The notes: a model not told the origin generated them from the letters alone. A stretch of 64,000 nucleotides of DNA from Oleiphilus sp. (GCA_006212045.1 PZPK01000019.1:1-64000), one strand, 5' to 3'. Shown: positions 47,652 to 59,931, numbered from the stretch's first letter. Made by a program: numbers and translations.

Positions 47652-47690
47652 AATCAAAAAAAGCGACCTTGTGTCGCTTTTTTTGATTCA
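47652..47690. terminator. Bidirectional terminator after glcB
   Basis: The arms aatcaaaaaaagcgac and gtcgctttttttgatt are exact reverse complements with a cttgt loop. The A-run on one side and T-run on the other let it serve both glcB and the convergent GNAT gene. Confidence 0.85.
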
Positions 47691-47743
47691 GTAGTTTACT
47701 TTCGGGTGGTGCCTGGTTTGCGGCTTTCTCTTGCGCTCAATGG

Positions 47744-48718
47744 CTATATAGCCAATCTGCGCAGTTGCTGGGAGGGTTTGGCGAACTGCCAGTGATGCTC
47801 GTAGTTTGCGCGCATGCGTTCGTAAAGCAGCCGGTTATAAAAACAGCCAAAGCCTCCGGCTTCCTGCGGACCTTTGCGGAAAATACTGGCATTGAAGTCG
47901 ATCAGTGTCACCATTTCCTTCATTTTCAGACCCGTGTTTTGCATCGTTCTGATTTCAAAGTAGCTGCTCAGGCGTTGGGCCAGATTGATGCAGGGGTTGT
48001 AGTAACCGGCTCCGGCTTTGTCATTGGCCAGAAGAATCCTGACTTCCGCCTGGGGATGCCGGCGGACCATGCGCTGCAGCGCATCGCTTATGGTTTGGTC
48101 TTGTAATAAAGCGCTCTGTGTGGACTCGCAAAGAAGCCAGATCCTCTTACGCGCCTGGCTGAGCATGACTTTGTGCAGGTCAAGGTAGTCGGCTTCCGAA
48201 TGAAAATGATAGCTTGTGCTGTCCGACCCCAATTGCAGCATACCGTCCGGTATTTTTCCCTTGGTAAGCGCAGATTGAGGCAAATGCTGGGCGACAAAGC
48301 GCACGCTGGGCAGAGCCATGCTGATCAACTGTCCCGGTCTGGTATCGGAATCCAGCGAAATACAGGCGAATCGTTCGAAAAAAGAAGCCTGATGGGGCTC
48401 GCACTGCAAATGCAGGAGATCATGTCCGAGACTGCTCAGCTTGCGCAAGGTATGCGTGAACAGAATGCTGCCCAGACCTTTTTGTCGCTGAGACGTACTC
48501 ACCACCAGATTCACCAGTCTCGCCTGATTTTCTCTCAGATCAAGCTCCGAAAAGGCCAGTACCTTGCCATCCTGACTCAGCGTGCATATCAAGGCATTTC
48601 GGCGCTCGTCATCATGCAGTTCGGGTACGACGTGCGCACGATGGAGCTGGTTTATCTGACCTTTGATGTCGAGCGGAAGTGAATATTTAGGGTATTGGGA
48701 CAGCTTGATAATGGGCAT
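47744..48718 (-). CDS. GNAT acetyltransferase fused to a phospholipase-D-like C-terminal domain
   Basis: The ~324-aa product has two parts. Residues ~1-140 look like a GNAT acyltransferase: LVNLVVSTSQRQKGLGSILF holds the acetyl-CoA pyrophosphate-binding motif (Q/RxxGxG/A). Residues ~170-324 resemble the DUF7931-like part of conserved Pseudomonas proteins (YLDLHKVMLSQARKRIWLLC, then VRILLANDKAGAGYYNPCIN), which has a phospholipase-D-like look but without a clear HKD motif. A TTG at 48727 is an alternative start. It is the last gene of the rluE-to-roxA run, 25 bases after roxA. Substrate unknown. Confidence 0.72.
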   Translation of the reverse strand: MPIIKLSQYPKYSLPLDIKGQINQLHRAHVVPELHDDERRNALICTLSQDGKVLAFSELDLRENQARLVNLVVSTSQRQKGLGSILFTHTLRKLSSLGHDLLHLQCEPHQASFFERFACISLDSDTRPGQLISMALPSVRFVAQHLPQSALTKGKIPDGMLQLGSDSTSYHFHSEADYLDLHKVMLSQARKRIWLLCESTQSALLQDQTISDALQRMVRRHPQAEVRILLANDKAGAGYYNPCINLAQRLSSYFEIRTMQNTGLKMKEMVTLIDFNASIFRKGPQEAGGFGCFYNRLLYERMRANYEHHWQFAKPSQQLRRLAI

Positions 48719-48743
48719 AACCGACAACTTTTCGAAGTACTTA

Positions 48744-51315
<2,572 letters not shown>

Positions 51316-51418
51316 CTACAGTCAATGGTCTAATGGGGTGGTCAAAAAATGGGCGGCAATCATACTACAAATTTGAACTGCCTCACAGTAGCAGTGCTGC
51401 CAGAATTACATGCCGTAT

Positions 51419-52039
51419 TTAAGGTTGTGTAGCCATCTGCTTTGCGGTTGACGCGATGGCAGAGCGTTTGAACAGCAAGTGCCAACGGTGGCCGCCGACC
51501 TGCCGCCAGAGCGTTGCGGCCCGAATGCCGGAAAGCAACAGGGTGCGGATGCGTGCAGCGTTCAAATCGGATTGCAGAACATTGGGGTCGCCGCTGACCT
51601 GAATCCGTAGATTAAAGGTACTAATGGTTTTCTGGTAAGTGTCTGCGAGGCTTAGAATCGTGTTCTCATGCAGCAGTCCAAAATGCTGTCTCGGCATTTC
51701 TGCCTGTTCAAGCCCTTTGGCAATGGCGTTTAGCATCTCCTTGTTTTTACGGAGTCTGCTTTCCAGATGCAGTATTGAGAGGGCATATCTGAGCCAGTCG
51801 TCACGCTGCCGTTTGGTTTGCTTGTCCAGTAGCTCAGCCAGCAGAGTGAAGCCTTTTTGCAGATTCTGTGCCTTGCAGTACACGTCTATGACTTCCTTTG
51901 GAGACGTTATGAAGAGGCTGTTCACCGCAATTTCCAGCGCTTGTTCATCACAACGGCCTTCACGGGCGATCTGGTCTACCAGATGACAGGATTGCAGCAA
52001 ACCTGCCAATGCAATGGTCTGATCTTCCAGGGCACTCAT
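51419..52039 (-). CDS. hflD: HflD-like protein (high-frequency lysogenisation protein D)
   Basis: The 206-aa protein is a helical peripheral membrane protein of the HflD family, found between mnmA and purB in many gammaproteobacteria. In E. coli it affects phage lambda CII availability; its housekeeping role is unclear. Family features: [20 protein letters not shown] near the N-terminus, [15 protein letters not shown], and [20 protein letters not shown]. Its ATG overlaps the mnmA stop codon (ATGA), so translation is coupled. Confidence 0.93.
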   Translation of the reverse strand: MSALEDQTIALAGLLQSCHLVDQIAREGRCDEQALEIAVNSLFITSPKEVIDVYCKAQNLQKGFTLLAELLDKQTKRQRDDWLRYALSILHLESRLRKNKEMLNAIAKGLEQAEMPRQHFGLLHENTILSLADTYQKTISTFNLRIQVSGDPNVLQSDLNAARIRTLLLSGIRAATLWRQVGGHRWHLLFKRSAIASTAKQMATQP

Positions 52040-53163
52040 GATGCAAGCTCCTGTTTGATGGCACGTTCAATCACGCCTCCGCCGAGACAGCGGTCGCCAC
52101 TGTAAAAAACGATGGACTGGCCCGGCGTGACGGCACGTTGGGCTTCGTCAAAAATAACACGGATTTTGCCGTCCGGACCCGGTTCGGATAGGCGGCAGGC
52201 CTGGTCTGCCTGACGGTAACGTACTTTCGCATGACACGATAGCGGTAACGTAGACGGGGGGGCATTGATCCAGTCAAGTTGGCCTGCAACCAATTCCTGA
52301 CTGAAAAGCAGGGGGTGACTGGCCCCCTGAACCACAACCAGAACGTTCCGCTGCAGATCTTTTTCAGCGACATACCATGGGGATTCATCATAGTGCTTGA
52401 GACCGCCTATCCCGAGCCCCTGACGCTGCCCGATGGTGTGATACATCAAGCCCTGATGCCGACCAATAATATCGCCGGTGTCGGTCTCAATGTTGCCGGG
52501 TTGCGCCGGGATGTATTGCTTCAGAAAGTCCGAAAACTTGCGTTCCCCGATAAAACAAATCCCTGTGCTGTCCTTTTTATTGTGGGTGATGAGATCGTGT
52601 TCTTCAGCGATCCTGCGCACTTCAGGTTTCTCCAGATCTCCGACCGGGAAAAGCGTCCGCGCAATTTTGTCTTCGCTGACGGCATGCAGGAAGTAACTCT
52701 GGTCCTTATTTGAATCCAGGCCCTTGCGCAAATAGGTGTGATGCTGATCCTGCTCGCGTCGAACATAATGGCCGGTAGCGATATAATCCGCACCCAGCGT
52801 GAGGGCATAATCCAGGAAAGCCTTAAATTTGATTTCCTTGTTGCACAGAATGTCGGGGTTTGGTGTACGACCGGCACTGTATTCCTGCAGGAAATGTTCA
52901 AATACGCGGTCCCAGTATTCGGCGGCGAAGTTGGCCTGATGCAGGGGGATACCGAGCTTTTGACACACCGCTTGGGCGTCATTGAGATCCTCGATCGCCG
53001 TGCAGTATTCGGTGCCATCATCCTCATCCCAGTTTTTCATGAACAGGCCTTCGACCTGATAGCCCTGCTGCTGCAGAAGGAGCGCGGAAACGGACGAGTC
53101 TACGCCGCCTGACATACCTACGATGACACGGGTTTCGGCCTTGGTTTTGCTGCTATGAGTCAC
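52036..53163 (-). CDS. mnmA: tRNA-specific 2-thiouridylase MnmA
   Basis: The 375-aa enzyme 2-thiolates the wobble uridine of tRNAs for Lys, Glu and Gln, using sulfur relayed by the Tus system. The PP-loop is GMSGGVDSS. The two catalytic Cys are in [12 protein letters not shown] and [19 protein letters not shown] and [14 protein letters not shown] are typical. The start is GTG with aagg 5 bases upstream. It follows nudJ with a 90-base gap and overlaps hflD. Confidence 0.97.
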   Translation of the reverse strand: MTHSSKTKAETRVIVGMSGGVDSSVSALLLQQQGYQVEGLFMKNWDEDDGTEYCTAIEDLNDAQAVCQKLGIPLHQANFAAEYWDRVFEHFLQEYSAGRTPNPDILCNKEIKFKAFLDYALTLGADYIATGHYVRREQDQHHTYLRKGLDSNKDQSYFLHAVSEDKIARTLFPVGDLEKPEVRRIAEEHDLITHNKKDSTGICFIGERKFSDFLKQYIPAQPGNIETDTGDIIGRHQGLMYHTIGQRQGLGIGGLKHYDESPWYVAEKDLQRNVLVVVQGASHPLLFSQELVAGQLDWINAPPSTLPLSCHAKVRYRQADQACRLSEPGPDGKIRVIFDEAQRAVTPGQSIVFYSGDRCLGGGVIERAIKQELAS

Positions 53164-53253
53164 AATTACCTTACTACCGGAAGTTCAAAAAGATTCTGTA
53201 CAGACGCCAGAGGTCTGCGAAGGCAGGCATTCTACTCGTTCATTGACGAATTT

Positions 53254-53709
53254 TCAGCCTTGAATTGGATGTTCATACACAGCATCCAGCGGGAAGTGCG
53301 GACGTGCATAATAGTCTTCGATGCAGCGGGTTACCAGCGGGCTGCGGAGCCTTGAGGCTGGCAGGCGGTAAATCTCCTCCAGAGTCAGCCAGTGCGCGGC
53401 AATAATATCATGGTCCAGCTGTTCACTGACCTTGGCTGTTGCCGATGCAGAAAAACAGAAACGGTAATACATGGTGTGATTAGCCGTTGCCAGATAGGTA
53501 TAGATACCCAGAAACGCGGTCAATTCAACATCCCAACCGGTTTCTTCCAGTGTTTCTCTTCTCGCGGCTGCCAGAATGGATTCGTTTTTCTCGATATGAC
53601 CTGCAGGCTGGTTGAAAACGCTGTCACCGTTGATGGACTCTTCAACCATTAGCAACTTTGTATCGCGTTCAACAATCGTTGCGACAGTCGTGTGTGGTGT
53701 CCAGATCAT
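53254..53709 (-). CDS. nudJ: Nudix hydrolase NudJ (phosphatase)
   Basis: The 151-aa protein is a Nudix hydrolase. The Nudix box GHIEKNESILAAARRETLEE(TGW) matches Gx5Ex7REUxEExGU. Position and length match E. coli NudJ (YmfB), which hydrolyses nucleotides and HMP-PP, and which also sits between rluE and mnmA. Its ATG is 9 bases after the rluE stop. A further hydrolytic Glu and the AHWLTLEEIYRL end are typical. Confidence 0.93.
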   Translation of the reverse strand: MIWTPHTTVATIVERDTKLLMVEESINGDSVFNQPAGHIEKNESILAAARRETLEETGWDVELTAFLGIYTYLATANHTMYYRFCFSASATAKVSEQLDHDIIAAHWLTLEEIYRLPASRLRSPLVTRCIEDYYARPHFPLDAVYEHPIQG

Positions 53710-53718
53710 GTGTTTGCT

Positions 53719-54330
53719 TTACCTGTTTTTGCGGGTTTGACGGCTTCGTGAGTGTATTTTCCTGTTTCGTTTTTGTCCGGGTTGCGGTAGATGGACCAAC
53801 TCCCTTCGCAGCTCTCCCGGCGCGAGCTGTGCCAGTTCCCAAGGGCCGATACGGTGCCTGACCAGGCGCAAGGTGGGAAAACCCACATGCGCTGTCATGC
53901 GCCGAACCTGACGATTTCGCCCTTCTGTGATCACGATTTCAAGCCAGGATGTTTCGTCATCCTTACGTTGTCGTATAGGAGGTGAACGCTGCCAGAGCTG
54001 CGGGCTGGAAATCTGCTGAACCTGCGCTTTTTTGGTTGGACCATCGTTTAGGGTAACGCCGGTTTCCAGTGCTTTAATTGCCCGGGAATCCACTTTTCCC
54101 TCAACTTGCACCCAGTAAAACTTGGGCAGCTTGTGTTTTGGGTCGGCGATGCGTGCCTGAAGCTTGCCATCATCGGTTAATAGCAGCAGGCCTTCAGAAT
54201 CGAAATCCAGGCGACCGGCCGGGTAAATGTCCGGTATGTCAATGTAGTCAGACAGGGTCTGCTTGTCTCCCGAGGGCGAGAACTGGGACATGACCTGATA
54301 TGGCTTGTTGAACAAATAAATCGCTGACAT
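53719..54330 (-). CDS. rluE: 23S rRNA pseudouridine synthase RluE type
   Basis: The 203-aa protein is a short RsuA/RluE-class pseudouridine synthase lacking an S4 domain, as RluE does. The catalytic Asp is in GRLDFDSEGLLLLTDDG. ITEGRNRQVRRMTAHVGFPT is the second family motif. E. coli RluE modifies U2457 of 23S rRNA. It begins the cluster rluE-nudJ-mnmA-hflD-purB, the same order as in E. coli. Confidence 0.93.
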   Translation of the reverse strand: MSAIYLFNKPYQVMSQFSPSGDKQTLSDYIDIPDIYPAGRLDFDSEGLLLLTDDGKLQARIADPKHKLPKFYWVQVEGKVDSRAIKALETGVTLNDGPTKKAQVQQISSPQLWQRSPPIRQRKDDETSWLEIVITEGRNRQVRRMTAHVGFPTLRLVRHRIGPWELAQLAPGELRRELVHLPQPGQKRNRKIHSRSRQTRKNR

Positions 54331-54518
54331 GGGTGTATAGCTTAAACGGTTTGTTCAAAGGCGTCACAGGATGCACGTTAAGATAGTGGTCTGGTTGATT
54401 CAGTTTCGATCTGATGCTTGTCCTGCAAGCATTGGATTTTGGAGCAGGCAAGGGAAACGGTGGCCAAGAGGTGGTCTACCTCGTGACAGCATAAATGGTT
54501 GCTCTGTCAATCAAGCAG

Positions 54519-54881
54519 TTACAGGACTGTGACTCCTGAGCGCTCTGTTTGTGTTTTTTGTTCTGGTTCCTGTTGCGCGTTAGCGGTTGCTTCGAACTCA
54601 CGGCGGACGCATGGTTCTTCTTCAACAGAGATGATTTCGCCATCCAGCTGCGCTTGTGTTTCCTGATTATTGGCCATCTCAACAGCGCAGATATTGACTG
54701 CGTGTATGCCTTTGCCGCTGGGCTGCTTATCGAAGGTCACAGCCTGCCCGGCCTTGAGCGTTTTGTAGCCTTCCATTTGGATGGATGAGAAATGAGCGAA
54801 CAGGTCTTCTGATTCACCGTCTTCAACTATAAAGCCATATCCCTTGGCGTTATTGAACCACTTAACTTTACCTTGATGCAT
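54519..54881 (-). CDS. cspD: CspD-type cold-shock-domain protein with C-terminal extension
   Basis: The 120-aa protein begins with a complete cold-shock domain (1-67) with RNP motifs KGYGFIV and DLFAHFS, binding single-stranded nucleic acid. It is followed by ~50 residues that are polar, Glu/Gln-rich and probably disordered (QTQAQLDGEI..., then ANAQQEPEQKTQTERS). The E. coli CspD is 74 residues; here the tail is unusual. Place beside clpS, as in Pseudomonas and E. coli, supports the CspD assignment. The ribosome site gggag is 6 bases before the ATG. Confidence 0.88.
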   Translation of the reverse strand: MHQGKVKWFNNAKGYGFIVEDGESEDLFAHFSSIQMEGYKTLKAGQAVTFDKQPSGKGIHAVNICAVEMANNQETQAQLDGEIISVEEEPCVRREFEATANAQQEPEQKTQTERSGVTVL

Positions 54882-55015
54882 GTGCGACTCCCGTGTCCAG
54901 CATCTGAAGAAAAACGCTACTGCTTATGGACGCTATTCATCAAATGCTCGAGGTGTTATTTTTATTGGCAAATTGATGCTGTGCAACCAGCACATTGATT
55001 GTGCTTTTTCTGGCA

Positions 55016-55040
55016 TTGGAGTCAAGCTGTTTGACTCCAA
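55016..55040. repeat. Perfect 10-bp inverted repeat between cspD and clpS
   Basis: The arms ttggagtcaa (55016-55025) and ttgactccaa (55031-55040) are exact reverse complements with a gctgt loop. No T-run follows on either strand, so it is unlikely to be a terminator. It lies in the 293-base divergent spacer cspD-clpS, 135 bases before each start, and may be an operator or mRNA hairpin. Confidence 0.45.
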
Positions 55041-55174
55041 AAGGGGATTCTGAACACGATTGTAAAATATTGCAACAATCACGTCACACTTCCGGGCTTT
55101 TTCTCTTGTCACATTATGTTGCAAAATCTGCTTTAGCCCTCATCATAGTGAAATGTAAAAAATCGTATCGAGCT

Positions 55175-55534
55175 ATGAGTAAATTTAAAGATTCTCTACT
55201 AATATTAAGTCAGGCTAACAGCGACGATCCTGAACGGCAGGATGGATTGCTGGTAGTTCCTGAGAAACCGGCGTTAAAAAGGCCTTCGCGTTATCAGGTT
55301 GTCATGTTGAATGATGACTATACGCCCATGCACTTTGTGGTGGAGGTCCTGACAGTATTCTTCAATATGTCAGAAGAGAAAGCGACGCAGGTAATGTTGG
55401 CTGTGCATACCCAGGGAAAGGCAGTGTGCGGTGTTTTTACGAGGGATGTGGCTGAGACCAAGGTCGCACAGGTTAATCAGTATGCCGCTGAGTGTGATCA
55501 TCCTTTGTTATGTGAAATTCAAAAAGCCGATTGA
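55175..55534 (+). CDS. clpS: ATP-dependent Clp protease adaptor ClpS
   Basis: The 119-aa adaptor delivers N-degron substrates to ClpA. The core [17 protein letters not shown] is the N-degron-binding segment, with the usual Asn-Asp and Met/Val pocket residues, and [20 protein letters not shown] is conserved. The ATG at 55175 gives the normal length; the frame is open upstream to 54995, but that part has no ClpS features. clpA follows after 20 bases. Confidence 0.95.
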   Translation: MSKFKDSLLILSQANSDDPERQDGLLVVPEKPALKRPSRYQVVMLNDDYTPMHFVVEVLTVFFNMSEEKATQVMLAVHTQGKAVCGVFTRDVAETKVAQVNQYAAECDHPLLCEIQKAD

Positions 55535-55554
55535 TATTGCGTCTGGGGTGAGAG

Positions 55555-57816
55555 ATGTTAAGTAAAGACTTGGAAATGACGTTGAACGAGGCTTTCAAAA
55601 GCGCGCGTGAAAAACGTCACGAATTCATGACAGTAGAGCATCTGCTGTTGGCCCTGCTAGACAATGATGCCGCCGTGAAGGTGCTGGGAGCCTGCGGATC
55701 GGATCTGAATGACCTGCGTCAGGAACTGACAGAATTCGTCGATTCGACGACGCCACTGATTCCGTCTACGGATGATGAACGTGAAACGCAGCCGACTCTG
55801 GGTTTTCAACGTGTGCTTCAGCGCGCGGTGTTTCATGTCCAGTCCTCTGGCAAGAAGGAGGTAACCGGAGCCAATGTGCTGGTTGCGATCTTCAGCGAAC
55901 AGGAAAGTCAGGCGGTTTACGTGCTCAAAAAGCAGAATGTGGCGCGTATCGATATCGTTAATTTTATTTCCCACGGCATTTCCAAGGTTCCGGGTCATAC
56001 GGAAGAGCAGCACAATGAATCTTCCGAAAGTGTGGAAGAGGGGCTGGAAGAGAGCCCGCAGAGCAATCCGTTAGAAAGTTATGCTACCAATCTTAATGAA
56101 GCGGCGGGTCTTGGGCGTATTGATCCACTGATCGGTCGCGAGAACGAAGTTGAGCGGGTCGTGCAGATTCTGGCCCGACGACGCAAGAACAATCCCTTGC
56201 TGGTGGGAGAGGCTGGTGTCGGCAAAACCGCGATTGCCGAAGGTCTGGCCAAAAAAATCGTGGATGGCGATGTGCCCGAGATTATTTCAGATGCAGAAGT
56301 TTATGCACTGGATCTGGGGGCGCTGCTGGCAGGTACCAAATACCGGGGTGATTTTGAAAAACGTTTCAAGGCGATGCTCGCAGAGCTGAAGAAGCGTGAC
56401 CACGCGATCCTCTTTATTGATGAAATTCATACCATTATCGGCGCCGGTTCAGCTTCCGGGGGCGTAATGGACGCCTCCAACCTGCTGAAACCTTTACTGA
56501 GCTCGGGTGAAGTGCGATGTATTGGTTCCACGACATTTACCGAGTTCCGGGGTATTTTCGAGAAAGACAGTGCACTCGCGCGGCGATTCCAGAAAATTGA
56601 CGTCAATGAGCCCAATGTAGAAGATACTTACCAGATTCTGAAAGGACTGAAGCCGCAATTTGAGGATCACCATCAGCTCAAGTACACCGATAAGGCGCTC
56701 AGGGCTGCGGCAGAGCTTGCAGATCGCTACATCACCGACCGGCATATGCCCGATAAGGCCATTGATGTGATTGATGAGGCCGGTGCCAGCCAGAGGCTGA
56801 AAGCGGAAGGCAAGCGCAAGAAGGTGATTGGTGTGCCAACAATCGAGGATGTGGTTGCAAAAATAGCACGTATTCCTCCGCGCAATGTGACCAGTTCCGA
56901 CAAGGACATGCTGAAAAATCTCGAACGGGATCTGAAAATGGTCGTGTTTGGACAGGATCCAGCCATCGAGTCGCTATCCACGGCCATTAAACTGGCACGT
57001 GCGGGGCTCAAATCTCCGGAAAAACCCGATGGTGCATTTCTGTTTGCCGGCCCGACGGGTGTGGGCAAAACCGAAGTGACCAAGCAGCTGGCAAAAGTGC
57101 TGGGCGTAGAACTTGTGCGTTTCGACATGTCAGAGTACATGGAGCGTCATACGGTGAGTCGCCTGATTGGTGCACCTCCAGGTTATGTGGGCTACGATCA
57201 GGGCGGTTTGTTAACCGAGGCGGTCAACAAGAACCCGCATTGTGTACTGTTGCTGGATGAGATTGAAAAAGCGCATCCGGAAGTCTTTAACCTGCTGTTG
57301 CAGGTCATGGACCACGGTACTCTGACAGATAACAACGGTCGCAAGACGGATTTCAGGCATGTGGTGCTTGTGATGACGACCAATGCAGGTGCGGAGGTTA
57401 TCAGTCGCCGTTCCATCGGTTTCAGCGAACAGGACCACAGTTCGGACGGTATGGAGGCACTGAACAAGATGTTTACGCCCGAATTTCGAAACCGCCTGGA
57501 TGGTATTATCCAGTTCGCGCCACTGGCACGCGATACAGTGTGCTATGTGGTAGACAAATTCCTGACCGAACTTCAGGCGCAGCTCGATGAAAAACGCGTT
57601 GTGCTGCATGTTGGTGATGAAGTGAAGGATTATCTGGCGGACAAAGGTTACGACGATAAGATGGGCGCGCGTCCAATGGCCCGTTTGATTCAGGAGGAAC
57701 TGAAGAAGCCGCTGGCTGAGGAAATTCTGTTTGGTTCGTTAACAGACGGAGGCGATATTAACGTCGAGTTGAAGGACGGCGAGCTGGTATTCGACTTCGA
57801 GGCCATGCCTGCCTGA
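55555..57816 (+). CDS. clpA: ATP-dependent Clp protease ATP-binding subunit ClpA
   Basis: The 753-aa AAA+ unfoldase has an N-domain (1-~145), then two ATPase modules. Module 1 has Walker A GEAGVGKT (218-225) and Walker B ILFIDEIH (285-292). Module 2 has GPTGVGKT (499-506) and [10 protein letters not shown]. The ClpP-binding loop reads RRSIGFSEQ, in place of the IGL seen in E. coli. It works with ClpS for N-degron substrates and with ClpP for degradation. No clpP gene adjoins it, as usual. The length fits the ClpA family. Confidence 0.96.
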   Translation: MLSKDLEMTLNEAFKSAREKRHEFMTVEHLLLALLDNDAAVKVLGACGSDLNDLRQELTEFVDSTTPLIPSTDDERETQPTLGFQRVLQRAVFHVQSSGKKEVTGANVLVAIFSEQESQAVYVLKKQNVARIDIVNFISHGISKVPGHTEEQHNESSESVEEGLEESPQSNPLESYATNLNEAAGLGRIDPLIGRENEVERVVQILARRRKNNPLLVGEAGVGKTAIAEGLAKKIVDGDVPEIISDAEVYALDLGALLAGTKYRGDFEKRFKAMLAELKKRDHAILFIDEIHTIIGAGSASGGVMDASNLLKPLLSSGEVRCIGSTTFTEFRGIFEKDSALARRFQKIDVNEPNVEDTYQILKGLKPQFEDHHQLKYTDKALRAAAELADRYITDRHMPDKAIDVIDEAGASQRLKAEGKRKKVIGVPTIEDVVAKIARIPPRNVTSSDKDMLKNLERDLKMVVFGQDPAIESLSTAIKLARAGLKSPEKPDGAFLFAGPTGVGKTEVTKQLAKVLGVELVRFDMSEYMERHTVSRLIGAPPGYVGYDQGGLLTEAVNKNPHCVLLLDEIEKAHPEVFNLLLQVMDHGTLTDNNGRKTDFRHVVLVMTTNAGAEVISRRSIGFSEQDHSSDGMEALNKMFTPEFRNRLDGIIQFAPLARDTVCYVVDKFLTELQAQLDEKRVVLHVGDEVKDYLADKGYDDKMGARPMARLIQEELKKPLAEEILFGSLTDGGDINVELKDGELVFDFEAMPA

Positions 57817-57879
57817 CCGAAACCTGATCGCATGCAGCGCAGACGAAGCGCTGGCATGTGAACCGTTTTTTTCACCAAA

Positions 57880-57917
57880 TAAAAAGGGGTTTGCTTTTCA
57901 GCGAACCCCTTTTTTGT
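57880..57917 (+). terminator. Rho-independent terminator after clpA
   Basis: The arms ggggtttgc and gcgaacccc pair with one G-U wobble, with a ttttca loop, followed by six T residues. It lies 64 bases after the clpA stop and may also stop infA readthrough from the other side, given the A-run at its left. Confidence 0.85.
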
Positions 57918-57959
57918 TTCAGTTGTGCTTGCGAGCTGGCAGAAGCTAAACTCGGCAGC

Positions 57960-58178
57960 CTAACGGGCGCGGTAGGTGATGCGTCCCTTGGTCAGGTCGT
58001 AAGGTGTCATTTCGACTTTGACTTTGTCGCCTGTCAAAATACGAATATAGTTTTTTCGCATTTTTCCGGAAATATGGGCAGTCACCACGTGGCCGTTTTC
58101 CAATTCTACTCGGAACATTGTGTTGGGTAAGGTATCAACAATTGTACCTTCCATCTCAATGACATCTTCTTTCGCCAT
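57960..58178 (-). CDS. infA: Translation initiation factor IF-1
   Basis: The 72-aa protein is IF-1, one OB-fold domain binding the ribosomal A site. [40 protein letters not shown] and [13 protein letters not shown] are near invariant. It converges on clpA and lies downstream of bpt, the conserved order in gammaproteobacteria. A 236-base spacer to bpt holds a run of nine G (58302-58310). Confidence 0.98.
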   Translation of the reverse strand: MAKEDVIEMEGTIVDTLPNTMFRVELENGHVVTAHISGKMRKNYIRILTGDKVKVEMTPYDLTKGRITYRAR

Positions 58179-58301
58179 TTAGCGTGTAACCTCGTTTAGT
58201 TTGTTCACTTTAATCACTGTTAGACTCTCGAAACAAGTTGGCCAGCGCTTAAAAAAGCGACATTCTGCCTGAAAGCATCCCAATTCGCAAAACAGTTTTA
58301 A

Positions 58302-58310
58302 GGGGGGGGG
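58302..58310. repeat. Run of nine G in the infA upstream spacer
   Basis: A homopolymer of nine G (nine C on the sense strand of infA) lies 124 bases upstream of the infA start. Such tracts slip in replication and are prone to sequencing error. No gene spans it. Confidence 0.7.
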
Positions 58311-58414
58311 CATTCTCAAAGCAGTCAGAAAGACTGTTTTATCTTCAGTATTGTCTGAACCAGAGTCTGTTTCGATCCGGTATGACAAGTCGGGAGGGCC
58401 GCATACCTGCCTTC

Positions 58415-59179
58415 TCAGTCCTCAAAAGGCGAGGCAAAACCGGCTATTTGTTGCAGTTGAGCGTCGGATAGCCAGCGCTCATTGATTCTCGCTTCGAAGG
58501 GTTTGAAGGCGGTCTTGTAGTTCATCTTTGCGCATTTCCTGATGAAGTAACCCAGATAAACGTAGGGCAGCTGTCGTCGTTGTGCTTCCTGAATTTGCCA
58601 CAGGATGGAAAACGTCCCGAGACTGAGTTTTTCATAGTCAGGGTCAAAAAAAGTGTAAATGGCAGACAGTCCGTCACTTAGGCGATCAATGACGGCGACT
58701 CCCAGAACTTTTTCATCCAGCGAAAACTCTACAAATTCGGTGCTTGCGTGGCCGTCAATCAGAAATGACCGGTATTGCTCTCTACCGGGCGGGTACATAT
58801 CACCATCGGCGTGGCGCTGGTTAATATACTTCTCATAGACAAGATAGTGATCTTCATGAAAATCCGGCACCATGACCTGCGCTTTGAGTGCCCGGTTCAG
58901 CCTGGTCACCCGCTTCTGGCTGCGGCTTGCCTTGAAGCTTGAAACCGGGAGCCGTATCGGAATGCAGGCCTGGCACTGATCGCAGTGGGGCCGATAGTAA
59001 TGGCTGCCGCTGCGACGAAAACCGAATCTGGAAAGCTCTGTATACAGTTCAATGTCGACCTTTGCTTTCGGATCAACAAACATGGTGACTGCCTTTTGGC
59101 CCTCCAAATAACTGCAGTCATGTTCCGGCGTTGCGTAAAACGCCAGTGTCTGCAAATTGCTCATATCGGCTTGCCTCAT
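58415..59179 (-). CDS. bpt: Aspartate/glutamate leucyltransferase Bpt
   Basis: The 254-aa enzyme attaches Leu to N-terminal Asp or Glu of proteins, making ClpS-recognised degrons. It resembles eukaryotic arginyltransferase Ate1 but is of the Bpt branch. HDCSYLEGQKAVTMFVDP is followed by the Cys-rich HCDQCQACIPIRLPVS, and by the C-terminal YVYLGYFIRKCAKMNYKTAF. Its ATG overlaps the aat stop (ATGA), so the two transferases are translated as a pair. Confidence 0.95.
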   Translation of the reverse strand: MRQADMSNLQTLAFYATPEHDCSYLEGQKAVTMFVDPKAKVDIELYTELSRFGFRRSGSHYYRPHCDQCQACIPIRLPVSSFKASRSQKRVTRLNRALKAQVMVPDFHEDHYLVYEKYINQRHADGDMYPPGREQYRSFLIDGHASTEFVEFSLDEKVLGVAVIDRLSDGLSAIYTFFDPDYEKLSLGTFSILWQIQEAQRRQLPYVYLGYFIRKCAKMNYKTAFKPFEARINERWLSDAQLQQIAGFASPFED

Positions 59180-59892
59180 GTGGCCAGGATAGCTTCATGA
59201 ATATCGCTATCAAACTGCCAGGAAGAATGTCCGGGGCAGTGATCGATATTTGCTCTTAGTATAGAGAGAAAATCGCTTCTTGGCATCGGTGCAGCGCCCA
59301 GCGAGAGCAAATGCTCATTTTCAACCTGACAGTCAATCAGGGCATATTGCCACCGTTCCAATTGTCGGCACAATGCGGTGAAAGCGATCTTGGACGCATT
59401 GGGCCGCAGGGAGAACATCGATTCCCCGAAATAACACCGGCCCATCGCCAGACCGTAAAGACCGCCGATCAAGGCACCATCCTGCCAGACTTCGACGGAA
59501 TGTGCGGTGCCCTGATAATAAAGTTGTACGTAGGCTTCATACATATCATCGGTAATCCAGGTTCCCTCCTCGGATTCCATGCGAGCACAATGGCGAATGA
59601 CCTGCTCAAAGGACTGATCAAAGCTGATTTGTATATCCGGGTTACGTTTTAGATGTCTACGAAGTGAGCGGGACACATGCACGTCTGCGGGTCTTAAAGC
59701 GCAGCGTGGATCGGGACTCCACCACAAAATGGGTTGTTCTTCGTTGAACCACGGGAAGATGCCTGCGCGATAGGCCGCTTTCAGGCGTGGCAGGCTTAGG
59801 TCACCACCAACTGCCAACAGGCCATTGGGTTCTTCCAAAGCTGATTCAACATCCGGGAATACCAGTGAATCTTGATGTAGCCAGGGCAACAT
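59176..59892 (-). CDS. aat: Leucyl/phenylalanyl-tRNA-protein transferase Aat
   Basis: The 238-aa enzyme adds Leu or Phe from aminoacyl-tRNA to N-terminal Lys or Arg, marking proteins for ClpS/ClpAP. Signatures: GLLAVGGDLSLPRLKAAYRA, GIFPWFNEEQPILWWSPDPR and GGLYGLAMGRCYFGESMFS. Length is normal. The gene sits between trxB and bpt. Confidence 0.97.
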   Translation of the reverse strand: MLPWLHQDSLVFPDVESALEEPNGLLAVGGDLSLPRLKAAYRAGIFPWFNEEQPILWWSPDPRCALRPADVHVSRSLRRHLKRNPDIQISFDQSFEQVIRHCARMESEEGTWITDDMYEAYVQLYYQGTAHSVEVWQDGALIGGLYGLAMGRCYFGESMFSLRPNASKIAFTALCRQLERWQYALIDCQVENEHLLSLGAAPMPRSDFLSILRANIDHCPGHSSWQFDSDIHEAILAT

Positions 59893-59931
59893 GTTCTGTT
59901 TGAAGCGTCATCCGGTTCGGGAGTTAAACGA

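Noticed and set aside
57918-57959. tRNA gene between clpA and infA, as in E. coli (serW)
   Set aside because: The spacer is too short and shows no cloverleaf arms.
58179-58388. 69-codon minus-strand frame across the G9 tract
   Set aside because: No ribosome site, no family features; its frame depends on the homopolymer length.
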